Notes: a model not told the origin generated them from the letters alone. Numbered from the stretch's first letter, positions 1 to 11,762 are shown. The stretch is 64,000 nt of DNA from Mycolicibacterium moriokaense (GCF_003201655.1 NZ_QJJU01000008.1:162780-226779); one strand, 5' to 3'. Program-made: numbers and translations.

Positions 1-655
1 CAAGGTCTTTGGCAGCCGCGGCGACCGCCCGGTTGACCGACTGGGCACCCTGCGAGCCGCCGAACACCAGTAACACCCTCGCATCGTCGGCGAACCCGAA
101 GTGGGCGCGCGCCTCGGCCCGGAGCGCCATGCGGTCCAACGAGGTAATCGCGGCCCGCACCGGCACCCCGACGACCTCGACGCGGCGAAGCCCCGGGTCG
201 GGGACGGCCGAAAGCACCCGCTTCGCCGATCGCGCGCCGACGCGGTTCGCCCAGCCTGCGCTCGCGTTGGCCTCGTGAACCACGACAGGAACGCGGCGGC
301 GGCGGAGTCCGCCCCGCGCCGCAAGGTATGCGGGCAGCGCGACGTAGCCACCGAACCCGATGACCACATCGGCGTCGACGTCGTCGAGCACCGCACGGGT
401 CTGGCGGACCGCCCGCCGCACCCGCAGCGGCAGCCGCATCAGGTCACCCGACGGCCTGCGCGGCAGTGGCGCCGGTGTGATCAGTTCGAGGTGATAGCCG
501 CGTTCCGGCACGAGCCGGGTCTCCAGCCCACGCTGCGTGCCGAGCGCAGTGATCCGCACATCGGGATCGAGCGCGACAAGGGCGTCGGCCACAGCCATTG
601 CGGGTTCGACGTGCCCCGCGGTACCCCCGCCGGCGAGGACGATCGAAATGCTCAC
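1..655 (-). CDS. murG: MurG, undecaprenyl-PP-MurNAc-pentapeptide GlcNAc transferase (C-terminus cut by window edge)
   Basis: MurG transfers GlcNAc from UDP-GlcNAc to lipid I on the inner face of the membrane, giving lipid II. About 218 N-terminal residues are visible, starting with a GTG at 655 and the glycine-rich acceptor loop GGGTAGH (residues 9-15) typical of the family. The C-terminal UDP-GlcNAc-binding half lies outside the window. The start is three bases after the ftsW stop, so the gene is translated as part of the division/cell-wall operon. The family is normally about 360-410 residues. Identity is firm from the motif and from its position after ftsW. Confidence 0.95.
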   Translation of the reverse strand, partial: MSISIVLAGGGTAGHVEPAMAVADALVALDPDVRITALGTQRGLETRLVPERGYHLELITPAPLPRRPSGDLMRLPLRVRRAVRQTRAVLDDVDADVVIGFGGYVALPAYLAARGGLRRRRVPVVVHEANASAGWANRVGARSAKRVLSAVPDPGLRRVEVVGVPVRAAITSLDRMALRAEARAHFGFADDARVLLVFGGSQGAQSVNRAVAAAAKDL

Positions 656-658
656 CCG

Positions 659-2140
659 TTAACGCTGACCTTCCATTGCGCGAGCCCGACGGCCCGTCCC
701 AGTTCGGCCTCCATGATGCCCTGACTGCCGGACCTGCCGGTCGGCCGGATGGGGTTTGCGCTTCTTGGCAGGGGCGGCCTTGCGGTCGGGCTTTCGCGTC
801 GCCTTGGCGGGCGGCGCCGCCGGGCGTGTCCGCAACCGGTCGCGCAGCGCCTCGGTGCGGGTCGGCACATAGGGCTCCGGCAGCGGCAGCCGCAGCAGCC
901 GGTTCATCCGGTCCTCACGTCCTGCCCGCAGCGCGGCCACCGCCTCGGGTTCGTGGCGCGCCGCATTCGTCATGATGCCGATGATCAAAAGCGTTGTCGC
1001 CGTTGAAGTCCCGCCCGCTGAGATCAGCGGCAGCTGCAGCCCCGTTATGGGCAGCAGCCCGACCACGTAGCCAACGTTGATGAACGCCTGGCCCAACACC
1101 CACAGCGTCGCGGTCGCGGTGAGCAGTCGCAGGAACGGGTCGGCCGACCGACGCGCGATCCGCATCCCTGTATAGGCGAACAGTCCGAACAGGCACAGCA
1201 GCGCGACGGCGCCGACGAAGCCGAGCTCCTCGCCGATGATCGCGAAGATGAAGTCGTTATGGGCGTTTGGTAGATAGTTCCACTTGGCGGTGCTCTGGCC
1301 CAGCCCGTCACCGAACACGCCGCCGTTGGCCAGCGCGAACCGCGCCTGGCGGGCCTGATAACCAGAGCCCTGGGCGTCCGCGCCGGGGTTGAGCCACGAC
1401 TGCACGCGGTCAGATCGGTAGCCCGCGGAGACCGCAAGGATGGCAGCCGAGATCATCACCGCGACCATCGAGGACAAGAACACTCGTAGCGGCAGACCCG
1501 CGTACCACAGCAGGCCGAGCAGGATGATGCCGAGCGACACCGTTTGCCCGAGGTCCGGCTGGGCGACGATCAGCGCCAGCGCGATCACCGCGGCGGGCAC
1601 CAGCGGGATCAGCATCTCGCGCAGCGACGCGTGTTCCATCCGCCGGGCCGCCAGCAGGTGCGCACCCCAAACCGCGAACGCGATCTTCGCGAGTTCCGAG
1701 GGCTGCATCGAAAACCCGGCGATCACGAACCAGCCGCGAGAACCGTTGGCTTCGTGGCCGATTCCCGGAATCAGCACCAATACCAACATCACGACGGTGA
1801 CTGCGAAGGCGGAGAAGGACAAGCTGCGCATCAAATTCACGGGCATCCGCAGCGCGATGTAGAACGCGACCAGCCCGACCATGGTCCACAGCACCTGTTT
1901 GGCGAAGATCGCCCACGGAGAGCCGTCCTCGTCGTAGGAGTGCACGCCTGACGCGGACAGCACCATGGTCAGGCCCAGCGTGACGAGCAGCGCGGTGACC
2001 GCGATGATGAGATGAAACGACGTCATCGGCCTGCCAAGCCATGCGCCGAACCGGGTGCGCGGCATGCGGGTGGCGGCCTCTTCGGCGTCATTGGCAGGCT
2101 TGGTCCTCCGGAGCCGCAATCGGGTCAGGATGTTGCTCAC
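659..2140 (-). CDS. ftsW: FtsW, SEDS-family septal peptidoglycan glycosyltransferase
   Basis: A 493-residue polytopic membrane protein of the SEDS family, which polymerises lipid II at the division septum together with the class B penicillin-binding protein FtsI. Roughly ten hydrophobic segments lie between residues 40 and 410. The family signature around [13 protein letters not shown] is present near the last segments. The long basic Pro/Lys/Arg-rich cytoplasmic tail (about the last 90 residues) is the kind seen in mycobacterial FtsW. The start is the GTG at 2140, six bases after the murD stop. It is co-oriented with murD upstream and murG downstream. Confidence 0.95.
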   Translation of the reverse strand: MSNILTRLRLRRTKPANDAEEAATRMPRTRFGAWLGRPMTSFHLIIAVTALLVTLGLTMVLSASGVHSYDEDGSPWAIFAKQVLWTMVGLVAFYIALRMPVNLMRSLSFSAFAVTVVMLVLVLIPGIGHEANGSRGWFVIAGFSMQPSELAKIAFAVWGAHLLAARRMEHASLREMLIPLVPAAVIALALIVAQPDLGQTVSLGIILLGLLWYAGLPLRVFLSSMVAVMISAAILAVSAGYRSDRVQSWLNPGADAQGSGYQARQARFALANGGVFGDGLGQSTAKWNYLPNAHNDFIFAIIGEELGFVGAVALLCLFGLFAYTGMRIARRSADPFLRLLTATATLWVLGQAFINVGYVVGLLPITGLQLPLISAGGTSTATTLLIIGIMTNAARHEPEAVAALRAGREDRMNRLLRLPLPEPYVPTRTEALRDRLRTRPAAPPAKATRKPDRKAAPAKKRKPHPADRQVRQSGHHGGRTGTGRRARAMEGQR

Positions 2141-2146
2141 TGCGGA

Positions 2147-3565
2147 TTACCTACTCAGGGCAGCAACGGCAGAGGCGAACGCGTCCCCGCGCTGGCCATA
2201 GCTGCTGAACTGGTCGAAGGACGCACCGGCCGGGGCCAGCAACACGGTGTCTCCGGGGCCGGCCAGGCCGCGGGCGGCGTCGACAACGGCCGTCATGAGG
2301 CGAGTCACAGAATCCTCAATGTCCTCATTGTCCTCAATTTCCCCTTGCACCCCAGAATCCTCCCCCGTCACTACCTCGACGACGGGGACATCCGGGGCGT
2401 GTCGCGATAACGCGTCGCGGATCAGGGTCTTGTCACGGCCGATCAACACCGCTCCGACCAGCCGATTCCCCACCGCGCTGACCAGTTCGTCGACCGAAGC
2501 ACCCTTGAGCAGGCCACCGGCGATCCACACCACCCGCGGGTACGCAGTGATCGACGCCTGCGCCGCGTGTGGATTGGTGGCCTTGGAGTCGTCGACATAC
2601 GTGACGCCGTCGACGACGTCGACCACCTCGGCGCGGTGCCTGCCAACCCGAAACCCGGCAAGCGCCTCGGCGATGGCCTGCGGTGGCACATCCACCGCGC
2701 GGGCCAGCGCCGCGGCGGCCAGCGCATCGAGCGCCCCGACCGGTCCGGCTACCGGGATCGATGCCGCCTCGGCCAGCGCCAGCTGTTCGCCGAACGCGTT
2801 GTCGACGAGCACACCGTCGCGCACACCCAGCTCGCCCTTCGCGGGCTCGCCGAGCCGGAAGCCGACTCGCACCGGCGCGCCAGCGCCTGCCAACAGCCCG
2901 GCCGCGACCGGGTCGTCGAGCCCGACAACGGCCACCCGGCCGTCGAGCACCCGTGCCTTGTCGCGGGCGTAGGCGTCCATCGTGCCGTGCCAGTCGAGGT
3001 GGTCCTCCGCGACGTTGAGCACGACGCCGGCCTCCGGGCGCAGCGACGGGGCCCAGTGCAGCTGGAAACTCGACAGCTCGACGGCCAGCAGTTCGGCCTG
3101 CTGATCCAGGACGTCGAGCACGGGGTCGCCGATATTGCCGCACAGCAGCGCGCGGCGACCGGCGGCCACCAGCATCGCGTGCAGCATCGAGGTCGTGGTG
3201 GTCTTGCCGTTGGTGCCGGTCACCACGAGCCAGCGCCGCGGCGGCCCGTAGCGGCCGGAATTGTCCAACTGCCAAGCCAATTCGACATCCCCCCAGATCG
3301 GCACGCCTGCCGCGGAAGCGGCGGCAAGCACGGGCGCGGTGGGCGGCAAGCCGGGGCTGGTGACGACGAGGTCGTAGTCGGCGATCCGATCGGCGGCGTT
3401 GGCCGCGTCGATCACCGCGACACCGGACTGCGCGTACGTGGTCAGCATCGACGGGCTGTCATCGGTCAGCGTGACTCGTGCACCGAGCGGCGTAAGCGCG
3501 GCCAGTATCGCGCGACCGGTGACGCGGGCGCCTGCGACGAGCACAGCGGCTCCGTAGAGGTCCAC
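2147..3565 (-). CDS. murD: MurD, UDP-MurNAc-L-alanine:D-glutamate ligase
   Basis: ATP-dependent cytoplasmic ligase that adds D-glutamate to UDP-MurNAc-L-Ala. The 472 residues contain the Mur-ligase P-loop GTNGKTT at residues 117-123, the central-domain [11 protein letters not shown] motif and the C-terminal [12 protein letters not shown] motif. The start is the GTG at 3565, one base after the mraY stop. An acidic stretch near residues 400-419 precedes the last conserved block and is encoded by an unusually AT-rich tandem repeat. As I recall, this segment also varies between mycobacterial MurD proteins, so it is probably a tolerated surface loop. Confidence 0.95.
   Translation of the reverse strand: MDLYGAAVLVAGARVTGRAILAALTPLGARVTLTDDSPSMLTTYAQSGVAVIDAANAADRIADYDLVVTSPGLPPTAPVLAAASAAGVPIWGDVELAWQLDNSGRYGPPRRWLVVTGTNGKTTTTSMLHAMLVAAGRRALLCGNIGDPVLDVLDQQAELLAVELSSFQLHWAPSLRPEAGVVLNVAEDHLDWHGTMDAYARDKARVLDGRVAVVGLDDPVAAGLLAGAGAPVRVGFRLGEPAKGELGVRDGVLVDNAFGEQLALAEAASIPVAGPVGALDALAAAALARAVDVPPQAIAEALAGFRVGRHRAEVVDVVDGVTYVDDSKATNPHAAQASITAYPRVVWIAGGLLKGASVDELVSAVGNRLVGAVLIGRDKTLIRDALSRHAPDVPVVEVVTGEDSGVQGEIEDNEDIEDSVTRLMTAVVDAARGLAGPGDTVLLAPAGASFDQFSSYGQRGDAFASAVAALSR
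2312..2338 (-). repeat. Three tandem 9-bp units inside murD
   Basis: Read on the minus strand, the units are ATTGAGGAC, AATGAGGAC and ATTGAGGAT. They encode (Ile/Asn)-Glu-Asp three times at MurD residues 410-418. A 10-base direct repeat GAGGATTCTG flanks the block on both sides. The units are much lower in GC than the rest of the gene, which suggests recent local expansion. Confidence 0.8.
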
Positions 3566-3566
3566 G

Positions 3567-4646
3567 TCAGGCTCCGACGGTCGTCAGCCACTCGCTGTAG
3601 AAGAGCGCGACGCCGAGTCCGCAGGCGATCGCCGTGAGCAACCAGAACCGGATGATGACCGTCGTCTCGGCCCAGCCGACGAGTTCGAAGTGGTGATGGA
3701 AGGGCGCCATTCGAAACACCCGTCGCCCTGTGGTGCGGAACGCCATGATCTGCACGACGACCGACGTGACCTCGGCGACGAACAGTGCACCGAGCACAAC
3801 CGCAAGCATCTCGGTGCGGCTGGCCACCGAAAGCCCGGCGATGATGCCGCCGAGAGCCAGCGAGCCGGTGTCGCCCATGAAGATCTTGGCAGGCGCGGCA
3901 TTCCACCAGAGAAAGCCGATACACGCACCGGCCGTTGCCGCCGCGATGATCGCCAGGTCCAGCGGATCGCGGACGTTGTAGCAGCCAAGCCCCGGGCTGT
4001 TCGCGCACGCGTTGCGGAACTGCCAGAACGTGATCAGCACGTAGGCCGCGCACACCATGGCCATCGCCCCTGCGGCAAGCCCGTCCAAGCCGTCGGTGAA
4101 ATTCACCGCGTTGGACCACGCGTAAACGATCGTGACGCAGAACAGCACGAAGGCGGCGGGCGCCAAGGTGACCGTGGCGATCTCGCGGACATACGACAGC
4201 TCGGCACTGCCCGGCGTCAGGCCGTCGGCGTTGTGGAATTGCAGCGCAAGTATGCCGAAGAGCACGGCGGCGACCAGAATACCGACGGTCTTGGCTGTCT
4301 TGTTGAGGCCGAGATTGCGGGCCTGCCTGATCTTGATCAGGTCGTCGACGAAACCGACGGCGCCAAGCGATGTAGCAAGGCCGAGCACCAGCCAGCCCGA
4401 CGCCGACGGCCCGCGGCCGTCCATCACGATGCCTATCAGCTGGGTGCCCAGGTATCCGGCCCAGATCCCAGCGACGATGGCCACACCACCCATCGACGGT
4501 GTGCCGCGCTTCTTGTGGTGGCTCGGCGGGCCGTCCTCGCGGATCTCGTGCCCGAACCCCTGCCTGGTGAAGAGCCGGATCAGCACCGGCGTGAGAAGAA
4601 TCGAGACCGTCAGCGCGATGCCGACGGCGATGAGAATCTGCCTCAT
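3567..4646 (-). CDS. mraY: MraY (MurX), phospho-MurNAc-pentapeptide translocase
   Basis: Integral membrane enzyme that moves phospho-MurNAc-pentapeptide from UDP onto undecaprenyl phosphate, forming lipid I. The 359 residues contain the family motifs: GTPSMGG near the N-terminus, the Asp-rich [20 protein letters not shown] and the histidine cluster PFHHHFE before the last helices. About ten membrane segments are visible. The ATG at 4646 overlaps the murF stop in an ATGA arrangement, so the two are probably translationally coupled. This is the target of the capuramycin and tunicamycin classes of inhibitor in other bacteria. Confidence 0.96.
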   Translation of the reverse strand: MRQILIAVGIALTVSILLTPVLIRLFTRQGFGHEIREDGPPSHHKKRGTPSMGGVAIVAGIWAGYLGTQLIGIVMDGRGPSASGWLVLGLATSLGAVGFVDDLIKIRQARNLGLNKTAKTVGILVAAVLFGILALQFHNADGLTPGSAELSYVREIATVTLAPAAFVLFCVTIVYAWSNAVNFTDGLDGLAAGAMAMVCAAYVLITFWQFRNACANSPGLGCYNVRDPLDLAIIAAATAGACIGFLWWNAAPAKIFMGDTGSLALGGIIAGLSVASRTEMLAVVLGALFVAEVTSVVVQIMAFRTTGRRVFRMAPFHHHFELVGWAETTVIIRFWLLTAIACGLGVALFYSEWLTTVGA

Positions 4647-6178
4647 TCGCGGTGGTCCTGTGCGACCAGTGCTTCGGCCAGGGCGCCGAGCCCTGCCGCA
4701 TTCGAGGCTTTCACCAGCACCACGTCGCCGGCCTGCAGTTCGGCCCGCAACAATGCCAGCGCGGCGTCGGCGTCGGCGACCATGGTGGATTCAGATCCCC
4801 ACGATCCCTCCATGACCGCCCCGTGGTGCATGGCGCTCATAGACCTCCCGGTTCCGACGACGACGAGTCGTGACACATCTAATCGCACCGCCAGCCTGCC
4901 GATGCGGTCATGCTCGGATATTGCATCATCGCCGAGTTCTGCCATCTCGCCGAGCACCGCCCAGCTGCGGCGTTTTCCCGCGGCGGTAGCGGGTGGGCCC
5001 CCAGCTTGCGAGGGGAGTGTCCCGGCTGGGGCTTCTCGAGCCATCCACACCAGCGCCTTCAGCCCGGCCAGCATGGAATCCGGGTTCGCGTTGTACGCGT
5101 CGTTGATCACCGTGACGCCATCGTCGCGCGTCGCGACCTCCATGCGGTGCCTTGACATCGGACCAGCCGCCGCCAGCGCTGCTGCCACCTGTTCGAGACT
5201 GGCGCCGCACTCGACCGCGACGGCGGCGGCGCACAGCGCGTTCGACACCTGGTGGTCGCCGTGCACGGCAAGGGCGACATCGGTTTCACCATCGGCGGTA
5301 TGCAGTGTGAAGCGCGGCCGGGCCAATTCGTCGAGCGTGACGGGCCCGGCCCACACGTCGGCCCCCTCGGAGCGACCCACTCGCACCACCCGCGCGGCCG
5401 TCCGGTCGGCCATCGCGGCCACCGCGGTGTCGTCGACGTTGAGGATCACCACCCCGGACGACGGAACAGCCTGCGGCAGTTCGGCTTTCGTCGCAGCGAT
5501 AGCCTCCCTTGAGCCGAACTCGCCAAGGTGCGCGGTGCCGACGTTGAGCACCACCGCGATCGACGGCGGCGCAATCTCGGCCAATGCGGCGATGTTGCCA
5601 GGGTGGCGCGCCGACATCTCAAGCACGAGGTAGTCAGTGGACTCCGTCGCACGGAGCACTGTCCACGGATGGCCGAGCTCATTGTTGAAGGAACCGGGCG
5701 GTGCGACGACCTCCCCCAGCGGGGCGAGCACCGCGGCGAGCAGATCCTTCGTCGACGTCTTACCCGACGAGCCCGTGACGCCGACGATGGTCAGCCCACC
5801 TTCGACGAGTTCAGCGGCGACCGCGGCCGCCAACCGCGCCAGCGCCGCGAGCACCGCGGCACCCGAGCCGTCCGTGTCGTATTCGAGCACGCCGGCCGCA
5901 GGGTCACCGGCGGAATCGGGTTCGACGACGATCGCAGGCACGCCGACCGGCCGCGCCGCCAGCACCACGACGGCGCCCGCGGCAACGGCGGCTTCTGCGA
6001 AGTCGTGGCCATCGGAGCGCGCACCTGGCAACGCCAGGAACAGTCCGCCGGATGTCACTGCCCGCGAATCGAATTCAACGGTTCCAGTGACGCAGGCTGC
6101 TGCCGCCTCTTCTGGCGAGATGCCGGACAGTTGGCCACCGACGATATCGGCGATCTGGGCGACGGTCAGATCGATCAC
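4643..6178 (-). CDS. murF: MurF, UDP-MurNAc-tripeptide:D-Ala-D-Ala ligase
   Basis: Cytoplasmic ATP-dependent ligase that adds D-Ala-D-Ala to the UDP-MurNAc-tripeptide. The 511 residues show the N-terminal MurE/F substrate domain, the P-loop [12 protein letters not shown] at about 133-144 and the conserved YNANPDSM segment in the central domain. The start overlaps the murE stop by four bases and the end overlaps the mraY start by four bases. It belongs to the tightly packed mur block. Identity is unambiguous from motifs and context. Confidence 0.95.
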   Translation of the reverse strand: MIDLTVAQIADIVGGQLSGISPEEAAAACVTGTVEFDSRAVTSGGLFLALPGARSDGHDFAEAAVAAGAVVVLAARPVGVPAIVVEPDSAGDPAAGVLEYDTDGSGAAVLAALARLAAAVAAELVEGGLTIVGVTGSSGKTSTKDLLAAVLAPLGEVVAPPGSFNNELGHPWTVLRATESTDYLVLEMSARHPGNIAALAEIAPPSIAVVLNVGTAHLGEFGSREAIAATKAELPQAVPSSGVVILNVDDTAVAAMADRTAARVVRVGRSEGADVWAGPVTLDELARPRFTLHTADGETDVALAVHGDHQVSNALCAAAVAVECGASLEQVAAALAAAGPMSRHRMEVATRDDGVTVINDAYNANPDSMLAGLKALVWMAREAPAGTLPSQAGGPPATAAGKRRSWAVLGEMAELGDDAISEHDRIGRLAVRLDVSRLVVVGTGRSMSAMHHGAVMEGSWGSESTMVADADAALALLRAELQAGDVVLVKASNAAGLGALAEALVAQDHRE

Positions 6179-7704
6179 AGGCAGCGCCCGAGCGCCTCAA
6201 GGGAACCCGCTAGTTCCTCACGGTCGTCGAACGGCCGGGTCTGGCCGTGGCTGGTCTGGCCGGCCTCATGTCCCTTGCCCGCGATCAGCACGACATCCCC
6301 CCGCCGCGCCCACGCCACCGCGTGGTCGATGGCCTCGCGGCGGTCGCCGATCTCGACCACCTGCGCCCCGCCGCCCGCAGCCGTCGCTCCGGTCATGATC
6401 GCGGCCCTGATCGCGGCGGGGTCCTCGTCGCGGGGATTGTCATCGGTAACCACCACGAGGTCGGCCAGTTCGGCGGCGACACGACCCATCGGCTCACGCT
6501 TGCCGGGGTCGCGATTGCCGCCCGCACCGAACACCACCGCGAGCCTTCCGTCGCCTTGTTCGCGCAGCGTCTCGAGGACCGCGCGAAGTGCACCGGGTTT
6601 GTGCGCGTAGTCGACGAGCGCGAGAAAATCCTGGCCGCGGTCGATCGGCTCCAGCCTGCCGGGCACCGTAGCGCTGTGCAGCCCCGGCGCGGCCTGCTCG
6701 GGTGACACCCCGACGGCGTCCAGCAGTGCTACGGCGAGCAGACAGTTGGCGACGTTATAGCGACCCGGTAGGCCGATCCGCAGCCCGTGATGAACACCCG
6801 CCGGGTCGACGGCGAGGAACTCTTGCGCGCCCAGCTCGACGGTATCGACGTTTTCCACCCGCCAGTCGGCATCGCGTCCGGTCGCGCTCACCGACACCGG
6901 GTGATGCGCAAGACGCGCCATGTCGCGTCCCGCGTCATCGTCAATACAGATCACGGAAATGCTTGCGTGAGTTGGGGACCCGGGGTCGAACAGCCGTGCC
7001 TTGGCGTCGAAGTAGTCCTGCATCGTCGGGTGGAAGTCGAGATGGTCCCGCGACAAGTTGGTGAAGCCACCGACCGCGAACTTCACCCCGTCGACGCGGC
7101 CAAGTGACAGCGCGTGGCTGGATACCTCCATCACCACGGTGTCGACGCCGTTTTCGACCATCACCGCAAGCAGCGCCTGCAGGTCGGGCGCCTCTGGTGT
7201 GGTCAGCGCACTGGGCTGATCGCGTCCGTCGACGCGGACACCGACAGTGCCGATCAGTCCGGCCACCCGGTCCGCCGACCGCAGGCCTGCCTCCGCCAGA
7301 TAGGTGGTCGTGGTCTTGCCGGACGTCCCGGTGACTCCGACGACGCGCAGCTGCTCCGACGGATGGCCGTAGACGGTGGCCGCCAACTCGCCAAGGACCG
7401 AACGGGGGTCGGGATGAACGAGTACCGGCACGCCAACGCCGTCACCCATGTGGGCGACGCCGGCGGTGTCGGTGAGCACCGCGACGGCGCCGCGCGCCAC
7501 CGCATCCGCGGCGTAGCGTCCGCCGTGCGACGAGTCCCCTGGCAGCGCAGCGAACAGGTCGCCGGGCTGCGCATTCTGGCCCCGCAGGGTAACCCCGGTG
7601 ACCTGCACGTTCGGCACAATGACGCCGTCCACGGGCAACGCAAGCACCTGCTCAGCCAGCCGCCCAAGCGCTTGGCCGACGGGATGGTTGGGACGCAGGT
7701 TCAT
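6175..7704 (-). CDS. murE: MurE, UDP-MurNAc-L-Ala-D-Glu:meso-diaminopimelate ligase
   Basis: Adds meso-diaminopimelate to the growing stem peptide. The 509 residues carry the P-loop [12 protein letters not shown] at 123-134, the central-domain [10 protein letters not shown] motif and the DDNPRDEDP box, whose DNPR sequence marks meso-DAP specificity in this family and fits mycobacterial peptidoglycan. The ATG at 7704 has only a weak ribosome-binding site. A 63-base gap separates it from ftsI upstream. That is far less than I recall for M. tuberculosis, where PE_PGRS and other genes sit between the two. Confidence 0.95.
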   Translation of the reverse strand: MNLRPNHPVGQALGRLAEQVLALPVDGVIVPNVQVTGVTLRGQNAQPGDLFAALPGDSSHGGRYAADAVARGAVAVLTDTAGVAHMGDGVGVPVLVHPDPRSVLGELAATVYGHPSEQLRVVGVTGTSGKTTTTYLAEAGLRSADRVAGLIGTVGVRVDGRDQPSALTTPEAPDLQALLAVMVENGVDTVVMEVSSHALSLGRVDGVKFAVGGFTNLSRDHLDFHPTMQDYFDAKARLFDPGSPTHASISVICIDDDAGRDMARLAHHPVSVSATGRDADWRVENVDTVELGAQEFLAVDPAGVHHGLRIGLPGRYNVANCLLAVALLDAVGVSPEQAAPGLHSATVPGRLEPIDRGQDFLALVDYAHKPGALRAVLETLREQGDGRLAVVFGAGGNRDPGKREPMGRVAAELADLVVVTDDNPRDEDPAAIRAAIMTGATAAGGGAQVVEIGDRREAIDHAVAWARRGDVVLIAGKGHEAGQTSHGQTRPFDDREELAGSLEALGRCL

Positions 7705-7767
7705 GGCGATGACACAGTACCGGCCCGTCAGGGACGTTTCCCCGCTCGCGGCTGGCGGCTCCCCGGT

Positions 7768-9693
7768 TCAGGCGGCTTGAAGTGTCAGCGGCGGGCCCGG
7801 GTCCGGTGACAGCGGCACGTTCTCCCGCTGCAACAGCCAGGCGGCGATGTTGTGGAACAGCGGAGCCATCGTGGTGCCCGGCAGGCCTTCCGCGGTGTGC
7901 TGCGGGTTGTCGGCCATGACGCCGATGACGTAGCGGGGGTCATCGGTGGGCGCCATGCCCGCGAACGTTACCCAGTAGACGTTGTCGTAGTAGCACCCGC
8001 AGCCGGGGTTGATCTGCTGTGCCGTGCCGGTCTTTCCAGAAATCTGATAGCCATCGACCGCAGCCAGCGGCCCGGTGCCCTGCTGATCGCCCCTCGGATC
8101 GCGTTGCACCGTTGCGCGCAACATCTCCCGCACCGTCTTCGCCGTTTCCGGCGACACCACCCGCACGCCCTCCGGCCGCGGCTCGTCGGTGCGGCTGCCG
8201 TCGGCGCGCACGGTGGTCTTGATGATCCGGGGCGGGATGCGCACACCGTCGTTGGCGATCGCCTGGTACATGCCCGTCATCTGCAGCAGCGTCATCGAAA
8301 GGCCTTGGCCGATAGGCAGGTTGGCGAATGTGCTGGCGGACCACTGGTCGATCGGCGGCACCAGCCCTTCGCTCTCGCCCGGCAGCCCGACTCCGGTGCG
8401 CTGACCGAGACCGAACTTGTCGAGCATCTCGGAATAGCGTTGCGGGCCGATGCGCTGCGCGAGCATCAGTGTGCCGACGTTCGACGACTTACCGAAGATC
8501 CCTGTGGTCGTGTACGGCATCACGCCGTGCTCCCACGCGTCATGCACACTGACGCCGCCCATGTCGATCTCGCCGGGGACCTGAAGTACCTCATCGGGGC
8601 TCGAAAGGCCAAACTCGATCAGCGAGGCGGCGGTGACGATTTTGTTCACCGAGCCCGGCTCGTATGGCGACGACACCGACAGGTTGCCGAGTTCCCGATT
8701 CTCCTGACGGCCGATGTCCTGGCTCGGGTCGAACGTGTTGTCGTTCGACATCGCCAGCACCTCACCGGTTTTCGCGTCGAGCACAACAGCCGAGATGTTC
8801 TTTGCGCCGGAGGCGTTCTTGGCCTGCTGCACCTGCTGCTGGACGTAGAACTGGATGTCGTCGTCCAGAGTCAGCATCACCGTCCCACCGTCGACCGCGT
8901 CGTGCCGGTTGCGGTAGCTACCGGGGATCACCACGCCGTCGGAGCCGCGGTCGTAGGTGAGCGAACCGTCGGTGCCCGCCAACGAGGCGTCGAGCGAATC
9001 CTCAAGCCCGAGAAGGCCGTGGCCGTCCCAGTCGATTCCGCCGACGATGTTGGCCGCAAGCGATCCGCCGGGATACTGGCGCATGTCCTGGCGCTCGGAA
9101 CCGACTTCGGGGAACTTGGTGATGATCGCGTCGGCGACGGCAGGGTCTACCGCGCGCGCGAGGTAGACGAAAGAGTCGTTGCTGGTGAGTTTCTTCAGCA
9201 CGGTGTTGGTATCGGGTTTGTTATTCAGCCGCAACGCGATTTCGGCGGCGATGTCGCGCAGTCTGCGTTCGGGGTCGGGCGCCGCCGACGTCTTCGCCTT
9301 GGCATCGGCCAGCTGCTTGCGGATCTTGACCGGCTGGAAGGTCAGCGCTCTTGCCTCGATTGTGAATGCGAGCTTGTCGTTGTTGCGGTCGACGATAGAC
9401 CCGCGCACGGCCTTCTCCACGTCGGTGACCTTGAGCTGACCCGCCGCCTCGGCCCGCAGGCCCGCAGCGCGGGGCACCTGCAGGCTGAACAGCTGACCAA
9501 CGGCAACCAGCAATACCAGGAAGATGACGGCGTTGCCCGCCCTGTGCCGGAATACGAAAGATGCACTACGCAAACCACTTTCGGCCATCGGCTCGCGGAT
9601 CCGCCTCGCCCGCGCCGAGCGCTCCTGTGTGGGTTGTGCCTTGCGCGCCTTCGGCTTTCCGCGGCCACCGCCCCGGTTATCGTTGCGGCTCAT
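7768..9693 (-). CDS. ftsI: FtsI (PbpB/PBP3), septal class B penicillin-binding protein
   Basis: Septal DD-transpeptidase partner of FtsW. From the ATG at 9693 it is 641 residues: a basic cytoplasmic tail, one membrane anchor (about 53-75), a dimerisation domain, then the transpeptidase domain. That domain has the active-site S348-x-x-K351, the SSN triad and KTGTA. The longer open frame reaching 10257 is rejected because its extra 188 codons are a shadow of the upstream gene. The ATG at 9693 overlaps the stop of the FtsL-like gene as ATGA. No PASTA repeats are visible. Confidence 0.95.
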   Translation of the reverse strand: MSRNDNRGGGRGKPKARKAQPTQERSARARRIREPMAESGLRSASFVFRHRAGNAVIFLVLLVAVGQLFSLQVPRAAGLRAEAAGQLKVTDVEKAVRGSIVDRNNDKLAFTIEARALTFQPVKIRKQLADAKAKTSAAPDPERRLRDIAAEIALRLNNKPDTNTVLKKLTSNDSFVYLARAVDPAVADAIITKFPEVGSERQDMRQYPGGSLAANIVGGIDWDGHGLLGLEDSLDASLAGTDGSLTYDRGSDGVVIPGSYRNRHDAVDGGTVMLTLDDDIQFYVQQQVQQAKNASGAKNISAVVLDAKTGEVLAMSNDNTFDPSQDIGRQENRELGNLSVSSPYEPGSVNKIVTAASLIEFGLSSPDEVLQVPGEIDMGGVSVHDAWEHGVMPYTTTGIFGKSSNVGTLMLAQRIGPQRYSEMLDKFGLGQRTGVGLPGESEGLVPPIDQWSASTFANLPIGQGLSMTLLQMTGMYQAIANDGVRIPPRIIKTTVRADGSRTDEPRPEGVRVVSPETAKTVREMLRATVQRDPRGDQQGTGPLAAVDGYQISGKTGTAQQINPGCGCYYDNVYWVTFAGMAPTDDPRYVIGVMADNPQHTAEGLPGTTMAPLFHNIAAWLLQRENVPLSPDPGPPLTLQAA

Positions 9694-10646
9694 GCGGGTG
9701 CGCCGGGAAGCGGCGCGGCCGCGGGTGGAGCTGCTGCGGGGATGTCCGTCGGCGGGGGCACATCCACCGGGCCAACCGCGGGGACCTGCCCAGTGACGGC
9801 GTGCGGAACCTCGACACCGGGTGCAGCGGCCAGCGGTGCTGCGGGCGTCACCGCCATCGGGCGCTCGACGCCGGGCAACGGAGTGGGTGCCAGCGGAGCC
9901 CTGGGCGGCACGCGGACGGTGAGCTCGCGCGGCTCCACGACGCGCGGCGCGGGCGCGGGCGGCGGCAACGGCGGCCCTTCCTCGGGCAGCGGAGTATTCA
10001 GCGGCGGCGGGGCCACCCCCTGGGCGGGTTTGGGTGTGCCGATCACAACCCACTTGCCCGACGCGTCCTGCACCAGGTGCGCGGTGTCCCTTGACGGGAT
10101 CATGCCAAGGTTGCGGGCCGCTTCGGCCAGCGCAGGCGCGGCCTGAGCCTCGAGCACCTGACGTTCCAGCGCTTCCTTCTGCTGCAAGAGCGCCTGATTG
10201 GTCTCTCGTGCGTGTCCCAACTGGTAGGAACGCTCCGCGGCATCCGTCGACAGCCAAAGCGTGACGCCGAGGCCGACGCCGAGCGACCCGATCACAAGCA
10301 CCACAAACGGCACCCTCGCCACCAGGGCACGCGGGTCCAGCTCGATCGAGGCCAGCTTGACGATGATCCGCTCACGCAGTGGCGGCCGGACAACCTTGGG
10401 CGCCTTCGCCTTTCGAGCCTTTGCTCGCGCCTTGGCCTGGCTGGCGTTCTTCGGCCTTGCCGGTCCGTCGGTTGGCCGAGGGAACGGGTTGGTCGCCGGC
10501 GCCGAGTGCTGCGGGCGCTGCTCACGCGGCGGCTTGCGCTTGCGCGGCGGCGCGTCGGCGGGGCGACGGGTGGTGTTACGGCTCGTGCGACGGGGCTCGT
10601 CGCCTCCGCGAACCGGTGTTGGACGCTTGGCCTGCTTGGGCTTCAT
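9690..10646 (-). CDS. ftsL: FtsL-like, proline-rich single-pass septal protein (Rv2164c type)
   Basis: 318 residues in three parts. The cytoplasmic N-terminus is strongly basic and low-complexity (1-110). A single membrane helix at about 112-132 is followed by a short coiled coil rich in Leu, Glu and Gln (137-170). The long proline-rich extracytoplasmic tail is unlike most FtsL proteins. Position between rsmH and ftsI and the topology match FtsL, which bridges FtsW/FtsI to other divisome proteins; sequence similarity to classical FtsL is low. Both ends overlap neighbours by four bases (ATGA), indicating coupled translation. Confidence 0.85.
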   Translation of the reverse strand: MKPKQAKRPTPVRGGDEPRRTSRNTTRRPADAPPRKRKPPREQRPQHSAPATNPFPRPTDGPARPKNASQAKARAKARKAKAPKVVRPPLRERIIVKLASIELDPRALVARVPFVVLVIGSLGVGLGVTLWLSTDAAERSYQLGHARETNQALLQQKEALERQVLEAQAAPALAEAARNLGMIPSRDTAHLVQDASGKWVVIGTPKPAQGVAPPPLNTPLPEEGPPLPPPAPAPRVVEPRELTVRVPPRAPLAPTPLPGVERPMAVTPAAPLAAAPGVEVPHAVTGQVPAVGPVDVPPPTDIPAAAPPAAAPLPGAPA

Positions 10647-11629
10647 CGGTATACCCCAACCTTTTCCAGTGCCCGTAGCCGCACGGACGCGCTACGCGGA
10701 TTGAGTTCGATCTCCTCGGGGCCCGCACGCTCGGCTCCGCGGGTCAGTGCGACGAATTCCGGCCCGTGGCCGGGTAACTCGATAGGAAGGTCTTGCGGGG
10801 TACGTGATGCGGTTGCGGCGGCGAATTGGTTCTTGACGATGCGGTCTTCAAGGGATTGATAGGCCATCACGACGATTCGGCCGCCGGGAGCCAATGCGCC
10901 GAGGGCCGCGGGAATCGCGTCACGCAACGAGTCCAGTTCGCCATTGACGACGATGCGCAGCGCCTGGAACGTGCGCTTGGCCGGATGCCCGCCGGTGCGC
11001 CGGGCCGGCGCGGGGATTGCCTCATATAACAGCTCGACCAGCTCGGAAGTGGTGGAGAACGGCCGTTGCGCACGTCGCCGGACGATCTGCTTGGCGATGC
11101 GGCTCGCGAAACGCTCCTCGCCGAACTCCCGCAGCGCCCGGGACAGCGCCTTCTCCTCGTAGGTGTTGAGGACCTCCGCTGCGGTGAGCTCCGCATCAGG
11201 ATCCATCCGCATGTCCAGTGGCGCATCGGCTGAATAGGAGAAGCCGCGCTCGGTGCGGTCGAGTTGCATCGATGACACCCCGAGGTCGAACAGGATCCCG
11301 TCAACTTTGTCTGCCCAGTAACCGGTCTCGGTCAGCACGCTCTCGATACCGTCGTAACGGGTGCGGACCAGCATGACTCGCTCGCCGAACCCCTCAAGGC
11401 GCTCGCCGGCGATCCACAAGGCGTTTGGATCGCGATCCAGCCCGATCACGCGCAAGCCGGGAAACTCGGCGAGGAAGCGTTCGGAGTGCCCACCCGCGCC
11501 GAGTGTTGCGTCGACGAGAACCGCACCGGTGCCGTCCGTGTTCTGTCGGGTGAGTGCCGGAGTCAGCAGCTCGACGCAGCGGTCGAGCAAGACGGGAACG
11601 TGTCCGTGATCGCCGGAGCGCTGGGCCAT
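10643..11629 (-). CDS. rsmH: RsmH (MraW), 16S rRNA (cytosine-1402 N4)-methyltransferase
   Basis: S-adenosylmethionine-dependent methyltransferase acting on the 30S decoding centre. The 328 residues from the ATG at 11629 include the SAM loop [11 protein letters not shown] (40-50), the [11 protein letters not shown] block and [12 protein letters not shown]. This start is preceded by a near-ideal GGAGGA seven bases upstream. The same frame continues upstream to the end of mraZ without another ATG, GTG or TTG, and part of that stretch resembles the annotated N-terminus of the M. tuberculosis protein. The 3' end overlaps the FtsL-like start by four bases. Confidence 0.93.
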   Translation of the reverse strand: MAQRSGDHGHVPVLLDRCVELLTPALTRQNTDGTGAVLVDATLGAGGHSERFLAEFPGLRVIGLDRDPNALWIAGERLEGFGERVMLVRTRYDGIESVLTETGYWADKVDGILFDLGVSSMQLDRTERGFSYSADAPLDMRMDPDAELTAAEVLNTYEEKALSRALREFGEERFASRIAKQIVRRRAQRPFSTTSELVELLYEAIPAPARRTGGHPAKRTFQALRIVVNGELDSLRDAIPAALGALAPGGRIVVMAYQSLEDRIVKNQFAAATASRTPQDLPIELPGHGPEFVALTRGAERAGPEEIELNPRSASVRLRALEKVGVYR

Positions 11630-11762
11630 CGCAATTCCTCCGGTGAGGGCCCCTGCACCGAGGTCCCTGTCCGAGAACCCGGACCTGACGTTGGGGAAGT
11701 ACGCCAGGGCCGGTTCGGACAGAGGCCACGATGCACGGGCAACGTGCCTGTCGGCCGCCGAA

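Noticed and set aside
7852..10146. A 764-codon open frame on the plus strand antisense to ftsI and the FtsL-like gene
   Set aside because: High GC creates long stop-free shadows. Its translation has no domain, no ribosome-binding site and its frame mirrors the third-position bias of the real genes on the other strand.
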